A program made the translations under genes and the position numbers. The notes under the pieces were generated by a model. The model was given only the letters and a program-made list of their open reading frames with translations. It ran no database searches and was not told the origin of the DNA. 51,214 nt of DNA, taken from NCBI RefSeq assembly GCF_011620715.1, contig NZ_WOYP01000067.1:52607-103820 (forward strand). Direction: 5' to 3'. Below, piece after piece: positions 44,747 to 51,214 of the stretch; position 1 is the stretch's first letter; every line of letters begins with the position of its first letter. This DNA comes from Microbacterium sp. (lineage in GTDB: Bacteria > Actinomycetota > Actinomycetes > Actinomycetales > Microbacteriaceae).

Positions 44747-46170
44747 CACTCGAGATAGTCGCGCAGCGACTGCGAGCGCGACGGGTGGCGCAGCTTCGCC
44801 ATCGTCTTGGATTCGATCTGACGGATCCGCTCACGGGTGACCCCGAACGTGTCGCCGATCTGGTCGAGCGTCTTGGGCTGGCCGTCACCGAGGCCGAAGC
44901 GCATGCGGATCACGCCCGCCTCGCGCTCCGAGAGCGAGTCCAAGAGCGATTCGAGCTGACGCTGCAGCATCGTGAAGCCCACCGCATCGGCCGGCACGAC
45001 CGCCTCGGTGTCCTCGATGAGGTCGCCGAACTCACTGTCGCCGTCCTCGCCGAGGGGAGTGTGCAGCGAGATGGGCTCGCGCCCGTACTTCTGCACCTCG
45101 ATGACCTTCTCGGGGGTCATGTCGAGCTCGCGGCTGAGCTCCTCGGGCGTGGGCTCGCGGCCCAGGTCCTGCAGCATCTGCCGCTGCACGCGGGCGAGCT
45201 TGTTGATGACCTCGACCATGTGGACGGGGATGCGGATCGTGCGCGCCTGGTCGGCCATGGCGCGGGTGATCGCCTGGCGGATCCACCACGTCGCGTACGT
45301 CGAGAACTTGAAGCCCTTGGTGTAGTCGAACTTCTCGACCGCGCGGATCAGGCCGAGGTTCCCCTCTTGGATGAGATCCAGAAACTGCATGCCTCGGCCG
45401 GTGTAGCGCTTGGCGAGAGAGACGACCAGACGCAGGTTCGCGCCGAGCAGGTGGCTCTTGGCGCGCTGACCATCGCGGGCGACCCACTGCAGGTCGAGCC
45501 CGGTCTGGTGGGACTTCTCGGCGGGGGTCATGTGCGAGAGCTTCTCTTCGGCGAACAGACCCGCCTCGATCCGCATCGCCAGCTCGACCTCTTCGGCCGC
45601 GTTCAGCAGCGGCACCTTGCCGATCTGCTTCAGGTAGTCCTTGACCGGGTCGGCCGTCGCGCCGGTGATCATCGTCGAGTAGACGGGCACGTCGTCTTCG
45701 TCGGTCGACGAGATGACGATCGCTCCGGTCGGAAGCGGCTCCGAGAACGCCGGCTTGGTGTCCTCTTCGTCGTCGTCCTCTTCTTCGGACTCGGACGCCT
45801 CCCCTTCGGGCTCCGCGGCGGGGGCCGCTTTGGCCCGACTCCGAGTCGCCTTGGGCTTCTCGTCGTCGTCGCTGATGTCGAGTTCCACGACGACGCCGTC
45901 GAGCTCGATGACATCGTCGATCTCGACCTCGTCCGCGAGGTCCTCTGAGTCGTCGTCGGTCGCGGGAGTGGTGCGCGCCTTGGTCGGCTTCGCCACCGCC
46001 TTCGGGGCCACCGCGGTCTTGGTCGTCGTCTTGGCCGCCGTGGTCTTGTCGGTGGCCGGCTTCGTCACGGTCTTCTTCGCGACGATCGTCGCGGGCTCGA
46101 CCGCGGAGGAGTCTGCCGCGGTGTCCTTCGCGCCGGTCGCGCGGTTTGTGGTCTTCGTGCCTGAGGTCAC
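44746..46170 (-). CDS. sigA: RNA polymerase principal sigma factor SigA/RpoD
   Basis: This is the housekeeping sigma factor. The 474-residue protein has a long Lys/Thr/Ala-rich and acidic N-terminus (residues 1-165), region 1.2 ([16 protein letters not shown]), region 2 ([53 protein letters not shown]), region 3, and region 4 with [19 protein letters not shown], ending LRDYLE. I chose GTG 46170, with AAAGG about 8 nt upstream. A TTGACA lies 70 nt upstream. The stop overlaps the CofE-like start. Confidence 0.96.
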   Translation of the reverse strand: MTSGTKTTNRATGAKDTAADSSAVEPATIVAKKTVTKPATDKTTAAKTTTKTAVAPKAVAKPTKARTTPATDDDSEDLADEVEIDDVIELDGVVVELDISDDDEKPKATRSRAKAAPAAEPEGEASESEEEDDDEEDTKPAFSEPLPTGAIVISSTDEDDVPVYSTMITGATADPVKDYLKQIGKVPLLNAAEEVELAMRIEAGLFAEEKLSHMTPAEKSHQTGLDLQWVARDGQRAKSHLLGANLRLVVSLAKRYTGRGMQFLDLIQEGNLGLIRAVEKFDYTKGFKFSTYATWWIRQAITRAMADQARTIRIPVHMVEVINKLARVQRQMLQDLGREPTPEELSRELDMTPEKVIEVQKYGREPISLHTPLGEDGDSEFGDLIEDTEAVVPADAVGFTMLQRQLESLLDSLSEREAGVIRMRFGLGDGQPKTLDQIGDTFGVTRERIRQIESKTMAKLRHPSRSQSLRDYLE

Positions 46171-46215
46171 GGTTCGCCTTTCACCGTCGGACGCGTGTCG
46201 CACGCCCTCCGGTAG

Positions 46216-46244
46216 ATTTCGGACACTAGTAAGACCCTTGTCAA
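46216..46244 (-). promoter_or_regulatory. Candidate sigA promoter
   Basis: On the minus strand a perfect TTGACA (46244-46239) is followed after 17 bp by a weak -10 CGAAAT (46221-46216). The transcript would start about 40 nt before the sigA GTG. Confidence 0.4.
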
Positions 46245-46250
46245 GTCCCC

Positions 46251-46276
46251 ACTCTGCTGAGAAATGCTCGCAGAGT
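46251..46276. repeat. Inverted repeat upstream of sigA
   Basis: ACTCTGC (46251-46257) pairs with GCAGAGT (46270-46276) around 12 nt. It lies just upstream of the sigA -35 box and could be an operator or a small hairpin in the PAC2-sigA gap. Confidence 0.4.
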
Positions 46277-46388
46277 CGGTTGACAACGGGTCAGGTCATC
46301 CATTGTCGCACATCCGTCGCGCACATCCGACGTGCGCAATGGACACATCTGGAACAACACCCGGGCGGGGATGGGAATTCCGCCGAGG

Positions 46389-47312
46389 TCAGGCTCCACG
46401 CTTCTCGTCGTCGCCCGACGGCCGATTCGCGAGGAAGCGCTCCAGCTCGGCTGCGAGCTCATCCGCGCTGGGAAGATCGCCCGTGTGGATGATCGGAGTC
46501 GCGAGCGTGGACCCCGCCATGTAGGAGTCGTATCGCTCTTCCAGGCCCTGCACCATGCGGGAGAGCTCGTCGCTGCCGGCGACCTGCTCTTCGACCTTCG
46601 TGAGGTACTCTCGGTTCTCCTCGCGGAGTTCATCGCCGGCGAAGACCAGGCCGGTCGCCACCGTCAGACTGTCGAGGCCGGCCATCGCGCCCGCCGGGTA
46701 CTCTGTGTCACCCAGGTAGTGCGGAATGAGCAGGACGAAGCCGACGACGAGCGCGCCGGCCTCTGCGAAGCGGTATTCGAGGAGGTGACCCGCGGTGGCC
46801 GGAACCTGCGTGTGCGGCTGCCATACCGAATGGGCCGTGGTCAGCTCTTTGCGCGTTCCGCTCACCGTCGTGCCGATCGGTCGTGTGTGCGGAACGGGCA
46901 TGGGGATGGCATGCACCCACGTCACCGAATGCACGTCGTAGGCTGCGGCGAAGTCGAGCACCGCGTCGGCGAACGCGTCCCAAGCGAAATCGGGCTCATA
47001 GCCGGCGAGAAGGAGAAAGGGCTGCCCGAGCGAGTCGTGCGCGAAGGAGAGCTCGAGTCGCGGCGGCCGGTAGTCGGTGAGGTGATCCTGTTCGAACGAG
47101 ATCAGCGGCCGGCGGGCGCGATAATCCAGCAGCACATCGTTCGAGAACACCGCCACCGGGGTGGGCTCGAGACCATTGCGGAAGTAATCGACCATGCGGC
47201 TGACCGCGCTCCCGGCGTCGGTGAAACCCGTGAGCGCGATGATGAGCGGGAGTCCCCGTGGGATCGGCGGCGCGGATGCCACACGCTCGTAGAGCGGAGC
47301 GGAAAGAGCCAT
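46389..47312 (-). CDS. PAC2-family protein
   Basis: The 307-residue protein has the PAC2 (proteasome assembly chaperone 2) fold signatures: RGLPLIIALTGFTDAGSAVSRM, PLISFEQDHLTDYRPPRLEL, FLLLAGYEPDFAWDAF, and GTRKELTTAHSV. The C-terminus is a charged helix. PAC2 proteins in actinobacteria are of unclear function. A TAGCAT box ends six bases before the ATG with no ribosome site, suggesting a leaderless mRNA. It lies upstream of sigA on the same strand and is divergent from pepA, with a 94-bp gap. Confidence 0.9.
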   Translation of the reverse strand: MALSAPLYERVASAPPIPRGLPLIIALTGFTDAGSAVSRMVDYFRNGLEPTPVAVFSNDVLLDYRARRPLISFEQDHLTDYRPPRLELSFAHDSLGQPFLLLAGYEPDFAWDAFADAVLDFAAAYDVHSVTWVHAIPMPVPHTRPIGTTVSGTRKELTTAHSVWQPHTQVPATAGHLLEYRFAEAGALVVGFVLLIPHYLGDTEYPAGAMAGLDSLTVATGLVFAGDELREENREYLTKVEEQVAGSDELSRMVQGLEERYDSYMAGSTLATPIIHTGDLPSADELAAELERFLANRPSGDDEKRGA

Positions 47313-47318
47313 GCCCCC

Positions 47319-47324
47319 ATGCTA
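47319..47324 (-). promoter_or_regulatory. -10 box of the PAC2 gene (leaderless type)
   Basis: TAGCAT is followed by GGGGGC and the ATG. Confidence 0.5.
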
Positions 47325-47393
47325 CGAGTCGCGCCCGTCGGAGCAGACCTCGCGCATCCCGCTCACAGCGAACACGGCAAAGGGCGGCATACC

Positions 47394-47399
47394 TAGGAT
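47394..47399 (+). promoter_or_regulatory. -10 box of pepA (leaderless type)
   Basis: TAGGAT is followed by seven bases and the ATG at 47407. The GGAGG between them is only 2 nt from that ATG. Confidence 0.45.
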
Positions 47400-47406
47400 G
47401 GAGGTC

Positions 47407-48975
47407 ATGCCGTTTCCCGATCTCGTGTTCAGCGCCGCCCCCGTTCAGGAATCCGAAGCCGACGCCATCCTGCTGGCCCTGCCTCCGCTCGATCGTGACG
47501 ACGCGCCCACGCTGGCAGCCTGGCCGGGACTGCGCGACGCACTCGCCGGCACCGGTTTCACCGGCGGTCTGGCATCGTTCCAGCGGGTCTATGCGCCCGA
47601 CATCACCCTGCTTCCGCTGGCCGTCGTCGGCACAGGCGCGAATCCGGATGCCGCGGCCGTCCGTGACGCGGTGGGCGCCGGCATCCGTCTTCTGACCGGC
47701 TATGCGACCGTGAGCGTCGCGGTCGTCGCCGACGACGTCGGCCTGTGGCGCGCGGCGGCGGAGGGTGCGACCCTCGGCGGCTACCGTTTCGAGGGCTACA
47801 AGACCGAGTCCCCCAGGGCGCGCGCGAGCACTGTCATCGTCCACGGTCCGCAGGAGCCGCCCGCCGACGAACTGGCCGCGGTCCTCGCCGCAGCGGACGC
47901 CGTCGCACTCGTGAAGGACCTGGTCGCGACCCCGGCGGAATGGCTGGGACCGGCTGATTTCGCCGAACGCGCCGTCGAGTCCGTAGAGGGGCTTCCTGTC
48001 ACCGTCGAAGTCCTGGACGAGACCGCTCTGCGCGACGCAGGCTACGGCGGCATCCTGGGTGTCGGCCAGGGATCCGACCGGCCGCCGCGGCTGGTCCGGC
48101 TCGAGTACGCACCCGCCGAGGCCGTGCGGCATGTCGCGCTGGTCGGAAAGGGCATCACGTTCGACACCGGCGGCTTGTCGCTGAAGCCGGCCGGATCGAT
48201 GGTCGGCATGAAATACGACATGTGCGGCGCCGCGACGGTGCTCAGCGTACTGCGCGCCGTGGCGACGCAGGGCCTGCCGGTGCGCGTGACCGCATGGCTG
48301 TGCATCGCCGACAACATGCCCTCTGGTCGAGCGACCCGCCCCGGCGATGTGCTGCGCATGCTCGACGGGACGACGGTGGAAGTGCTGAACACAGATGCCG
48401 AGGGGCGGCTCGTGCTCGCCGACGGTCTCGTGGCCGCAAGCCGGGAGCACCCGGATGTGATCGTGGACGTCGCCACCCTGACGGGCGCGATCTCGACTGC
48501 CCTGGGTACGCGGCATGCCGGGGTGATGGGCGAGGACGCTGCCGTCGCCGAGTATCTCGCGGCCTCCGCGGAGACCGGCGAGCTCGCCTGGCAGCTGCCG
48601 CTTCCGGCCCACATGGTGGATGAGCTCGACTCCCCCATCGCCGACCTGCAGAACGCCAAGATCGGCGACTCGGCCGGCGGCTCGCTCTTCGCCGGTCTGT
48701 TTCTGCGCCACTTCGTCGGTCGCGTGTCGGACGAGGCGGAGGCGCCGCGAATCCCCTGGGTTCATCTGGATATCGCCGGAGTCGGAATGAACAAGGGCGG
48801 CGGCTATGGGTTCACCGATAAAGGCCCCACGGGAGCGACCGTCCGGTCGCTCATCCGCTTCGTCGCCGGGGCGCGCGTCAGCGAGCCGGGGGTCTGGGGC
48901 GGAGCCCCGGAGGGGGCGCGCGTCAGCGAGCCGGGGGTCTGGGGCGGAGCCCCAGAGGGTGAGGAGACCCCATGA
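47407..48975 (+). CDS. pepA: Leucyl aminopeptidase (M17)
   Basis: M17 aminopeptidases remove N-terminal residues from peptides using two metal ions in a hexamer. The 522-residue protein has the family active-site motifs: VGKGITFDTGGLSLKPAGSM (metal-binding Lys and Asp) and the signature NTDAEGRLVLADGL. The last about 35 residues are a two-copy 45-bp repeat (SEPGVWGGAPEG twice) that is not part of the enzyme fold. I chose ATG 47407; ATG 47398 would add three residues. The stop overlaps the lpdA ATG as ATGA, giving the operon pepA-lpdA-E2. Confidence 0.94.
   Translation: MPFPDLVFSAAPVQESEADAILLALPPLDRDDAPTLAAWPGLRDALAGTGFTGGLASFQRVYAPDITLLPLAVVGTGANPDAAAVRDAVGAGIRLLTGYATVSVAVVADDVGLWRAAAEGATLGGYRFEGYKTESPRARASTVIVHGPQEPPADELAAVLAAADAVALVKDLVATPAEWLGPADFAERAVESVEGLPVTVEVLDETALRDAGYGGILGVGQGSDRPPRLVRLEYAPAEAVRHVALVGKGITFDTGGLSLKPAGSMVGMKYDMCGAATVLSVLRAVATQGLPVRVTAWLCIADNMPSGRATRPGDVLRMLDGTTVEVLNTDAEGRLVLADGLVAASREHPDVIVDVATLTGAISTALGTRHAGVMGEDAAVAEYLAASAETGELAWQLPLPAHMVDELDSPIADLQNAKIGDSAGGSLFAGLFLRHFVGRVSDEAEAPRIPWVHLDIAGVGMNKGGGYGFTDKGPTGATVRSLIRFVAGARVSEPGVWGGAPEGARVSEPGVWGGAPEGEETP
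48871..48960 (+). repeat. Two-copy 45-bp tandem repeat with hairpin at the pepA 3' end
   Basis: Copy 1 is 48871-48915 and copy 2 is 48916-48960, differing in a few bases near the end. Each copy contains GGGGC-GGA-GCCCC; in copy 2 the stem extends to CTGGGGC/GCCCCAG. The repeat encodes SEPGVWGGAPEG twice, directly before the lpdA ribosome site. Confidence 0.85.
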
Positions 48976-50345
48976 CAGATCACCAATTCGATATCGTCGT
49001 GCTCGGTGGTGGCAGCGGTGGATATGCCGCGGCATTGCGGGCTGCGGAGCTGGGCAGGTCGGTCGCCCTCATAGAGAAGGATAAGGTCGGCGGAACCTGC
49101 CTGCACCGCGGCTGCATCCCCACGAAGGCGCTGCTGCACGCAGCCGAGGTCGCGGATGTCGCCCGGGATGCCGCCGTCATCGGCATCCGCGCCACGTTCG
49201 ACGGCATCGACCCGGACGGTGTGCGCGCCTACCGGGAAGGCATCGTAGCCAAGAAGTACAAGGGGCTCGAGGGGCTCATCAGGGCGCGCGGGATCACCGT
49301 CGTCGCCGGCGAGGGCATGCTCGAGGCGGGTCCGGCGGTGCGCGTCGGCGACGATCTGTACCGTGGAGCGGACGTCATCCTTGCGACCGGCTCGTACAGC
49401 CGGACGCTGCCCGGTCTCGAGATCGGAGGGCGGGTCCTCACCAGCGAGCATGCCCTTGATCTGGCCGAGATCCCCCAGCGGATCGTCATCCTCGGCGGTG
49501 GTGTGATCGGCGTCGAATTCGCCAGCGTGTGGCGCTCGTTCGGCGTGGACGTGACGGTCGTGGAAGCTCTCGACCATCTCGTCCCGAACGAGGACGTGAC
49601 GATGAGCAAGGCGCTCGAGCGGGCATTCCGTCGACGCGGCATCGCCTCGTCCCTCGGCGTGCGCGTGGCCGGTGTGTCGCAGAGCGCGGATGCCGTCACA
49701 GTGACGCTCGAGAACGGCTCGACCTACGAGGCCGACTACCTTCTGGTGGCCGTCGGCCGCGGCCCGGTGACCGCCGGACTCGGCTTCGAGGAGAATGGCG
49801 TCACGCTCGATCGCGGCTTCGTCACCATCGACGAGCGCCTGCGCACGAGCGCCGAGCACGTCTGGGCTGTGGGTGACATCGTCGCCGGCCTCCAGCTGGC
49901 GCACCGCGGATTCCAGCAGGGGATCTTCGTCGCTGAGGAGATCGCGGGCCTGCGGCCGGTGCTGGTCCCCGACTCGCAGATCCCCAAGGTGACCTACAGC
50001 CACCCGGAGGTGGCCTCGGTCGGTCTGACCGAAGCCCAGGCCGTAGAAGCGAACGGCGCTGCAGAGGTCGTCTCGTACGAGTACAACCTCGCGGGCAATG
50101 GCAAGAGCGAGATCATCGGCACTTCGGGGCTCGTGAAGGTCGTCAGGCTGAAGGAGGGTCCGGTCCTCGGCGTGCATCTGGTCGGCGATCGCGTCGGCGA
50201 GCTGATCACCGAGGGGCAGCTCGCAGTCGCGTGGGAAGCACACCCCGAGGACATCGCACCGTTCATCCATGCGCACCCCACCCAGAGCGAAGCGCTCGGC
50301 GAAGCGTTCCTCGCACTCGCGGGAAAGCCCCTGCATGCGCTCTGA
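48972..50345 (+). CDS. lpdA: Dihydrolipoyl dehydrogenase
   Basis: E3 reoxidises the lipoyl arms of 2-oxoacid dehydrogenases with FAD and NAD+. The 457-residue protein has the N-terminal FAD site (IVVLGGGSGGYAAALRAAELG), the redox disulfide GGTCLHRGCIPTK (Cys-x4-Cys), the NAD site (IVILGGGVIGVEFASVW), and the C-terminal dimer motif HAHPTQSEALGEAF with the active His-Glu pair. GAGGAG lies 6 nt before the ATG, which overlaps the pepA stop. Confidence 0.96.
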   Translation: MTDHQFDIVVLGGGSGGYAAALRAAELGRSVALIEKDKVGGTCLHRGCIPTKALLHAAEVADVARDAAVIGIRATFDGIDPDGVRAYREGIVAKKYKGLEGLIRARGITVVAGEGMLEAGPAVRVGDDLYRGADVILATGSYSRTLPGLEIGGRVLTSEHALDLAEIPQRIVILGGGVIGVEFASVWRSFGVDVTVVEALDHLVPNEDVTMSKALERAFRRRGIASSLGVRVAGVSQSADAVTVTLENGSTYEADYLLVAVGRGPVTAGLGFEENGVTLDRGFVTIDERLRTSAEHVWAVGDIVAGLQLAHRGFQQGIFVAEEIAGLRPVLVPDSQIPKVTYSHPEVASVGLTEAQAVEANGAAEVVSYEYNLAGNGKSEIIGTSGLVKVVRLKEGPVLGVHLVGDRVGELITEGQLAVAWEAHPEDIAPFIHAHPTQSEALGEAFLALAGKPLHAL

Positions 50346-50377
50346 CGCGCGCCGACGCGCTACGACGACAGCATCAC

Positions 50378-50383
50378 TAAGCT
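50378..50383 (+). promoter_or_regulatory. Candidate -10 box before the E2 gene
   Basis: TAAGCT followed by GG lies 36 nt before the ATG. The E2 gene may thus be transcribed both from here and from the pepA promoter. Confidence 0.4.
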
Positions 50384-50419
50384 GGAAAGCGACATCGGCA
50401 TTCTGAAGGAGTCATGCAC

Positions 50420-51214
50420 ATGAGCACTTCTGTGGTCCTCCCCGCGCTCGGCGAGAGCGTCACCGAGGGAACGGTCACCCGCTGGCTCAAGAAGGTCGGC
50501 GACACCGTGGAGGCGGACGAAGGACTGCTCGAGATCTCGACCGACAAGGTCGACACCGAGATTCCATCGCCGGTGAGCGGCGTGATCGAGGAGATCTTCG
50601 TCCAGGAGGACGAGACCGTCGAGGTCGGTGCTGTGCTGGCGAAGATCGGCGAGGTCGGGTCCGCCTCGGCGTCGGATGAAGCCCCCGACACTGCCGAGCA
50701 TGTCGCGACCGCGCCCGAGGCGCCCTCGACCGAGGGCTTCGCCCCGGAACCCGCGTCTGCCGAGTCCGAGGCGCCCGCTGCGGAGGCACCGCCTGCGGGT
50801 GCCCCTGTTGCCGAGGCCCCGGCTGCGGGCGGGGCGCCCGACGGCAAGGACGTCGTGCTTCCCGAACTCGGCGAGAGCGTCACCGAGGGCACCGTCACGC
50901 GCTGGCTCAAGAATATCGGCGACACGGTCGAGGTCGACGAGGCGCTGCTCGAGATCTCGACCGACAAGGTCGACACCGAGATCCCCTCGCCCTTCGCGGG
51001 CGTGCTGCAGCAGATCTTCATCCAGGAGGATGAGACGGTCGCCGTCGGCTCGCCGCTCGCGCGCATCGGCGACAGCGTCGCCGCCCCCGCGGAATCATCT
51101 GCCGTTGCACCTGTCGCGGAGGTGGCGCCTGTCGCGGAGGTGGCTCCGCCCGCGCAGGAGGCTCCGCCCGCGCAGGAGGCTCCGCCCGCGCAGGAGGCTC
51201 CGCCCGCGCAGGAG
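50420..51214 (+). CDS. sucB: 2-oxoacid dehydrogenase E2 (dihydrolipoamide succinyl/acyltransferase), partial
   Basis: Only the first 265 codons are in the window. Two lipoyl domains (about residues 3-76 and 153-226) each have the lipoyl-lysine motif [12 protein letters not shown]. They are separated by an Ala/Pro/Glu-rich linker. The second linker begins with APVAEV repeats and four exact copies of APPAQE up to the window edge. The E3-binding and acyltransferase domains must lie beyond. AAGGAG lies 8 nt before ATG 50420 (ATG 50414 is too close). The E2 could serve 2-oxoglutarate or pyruvate dehydrogenase; the name SucB/DlaT follows the lpdA context. Confidence 0.9.
   Translation, partial: MSTSVVLPALGESVTEGTVTRWLKKVGDTVEADEGLLEISTDKVDTEIPSPVSGVIEEIFVQEDETVEVGAVLAKIGEVGSASASDEAPDTAEHVATAPEAPSTEGFAPEPASAESEAPAAEAPPAGAPVAEAPAAGGAPDGKDVVLPELGESVTEGTVTRWLKNIGDTVEVDEALLEISTDKVDTEIPSPFAGVLQQIFIQEDETVAVGSPLARIGDSVAAPAESSAVAPVAEVAPVAEVAPPAQEAPPAQEAPPAQEAPPAQE
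51143..51214 (+). repeat. 18-bp tandem repeats in the E2 linker
   Basis: Four identical 18-bp units (GCTCCGCCCGCGCAGGAG) start at 51143, 51161, 51179 and 51197 and reach the window edge. They encode APPAQE. The array probably continues. Confidence 0.92.

Noticed and set aside
47341-47390. A separate small gene between PAC2 and pepA
   Set aside because: The region holds only the two divergent -10 boxes and a short upstream extension of the pepA frame without a ribosome site.

Overview
The window is about 51 kb of chromosomal DNA from a high-GC actinobacterium, most probably a Microbacterium or a close relative in the Microbacteriaceae. The reasons are the very high GC content, the frequent GTG starts, the TAnnnT -10 boxes, the S4, SigA and ParC/ParE types, and actinobacterial families such as DUF3000, DUF3071 (SepH), DUF3093, DUF3159, DUF3710, DUF4193 and DUF7455. 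The gene order rnd-dxs, DUF3710-dut-DUF3093-DUF4193 and thrS-HIT-pdxS-pdxT-yebC-ruvCAB-secDF-relA matches that remembered for other actinobacteria. The species is an inference; no 16S gene is present. No phage, insertion sequence or CRISPR array was seen.

Layout. 0-18 kb is a long, mainly minus-strand housekeeping block: rpsD, rarA, a small membrane protein and a DUF349 protein (plus strand), an AbiEi-like gene, relA, secF, secD, yajC, ruvB, ruvA, ruvC, yebC, pdxT, pdxS, a HIT hydrolase and thrS. 17.6-19 kb holds an alkD-like remnant, a tRNA Gly-Cys-Val cluster, a second tRNA-Val on the other strand and an orphan PemK/MazF-like gene. 19-28 kb carries amt behind a GlnR-like box, zapE, a rhodanese plus sufE pair, a hydrolase, DUF3000, rnd and dxs. 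28-33.8 kb carries acnA with two upstream operator-like sites, then DUF3159, DUF3710, dut, DUF3093 and DUF4193. 34-41 kb carries sepH, a phosphodiesterase, convergent parC and parE, and DUF7455. 41-44.7 kb carries two tandem alanine-racemase-family genes, an ATP-grasp gene and a CofE-like ligase gene. 44.7-51.2 kb carries sigA, PAC2, pepA, lpdA and the start of the 2-oxoacid dehydrogenase E2 gene, which runs off the end.

Functional threads. The genes cover Holliday-junction processing (RuvABC, RarA), Sec export (SecDF-YajC), stringent response (RelA), PLP synthesis (PdxST), isoprenoid precursors (Dxs), TCA cycle (AcnA, LpdA, E2), sulfur transfer (rhodanese, SufE), nitrogen uptake (Amt), division (SepH, possibly ZapE) and DNA topology (ParC/ParE).

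The most unusual feature is the racemase pair at 41.2-43.0 kb. One protein keeps the PLP-lysine barrel but has lost the catalytic tyrosine and aspartate of the C-terminal domain. Its translationally coupled partner has lost the lysine (Arg instead) and most of the barrel but keeps the tyrosine and aspartate. Together they could make one complete active site as an obligate heterodimer. They lie beside two amide-ligase-type genes, which suggests an amino-acid or cell-wall peptide modification unit. A second theme is the number of genes whose start codon sits 6-8 nt after a -10 hexamer with no usable Shine-Dalgarno sequence, that is, probable leaderless mRNAs.
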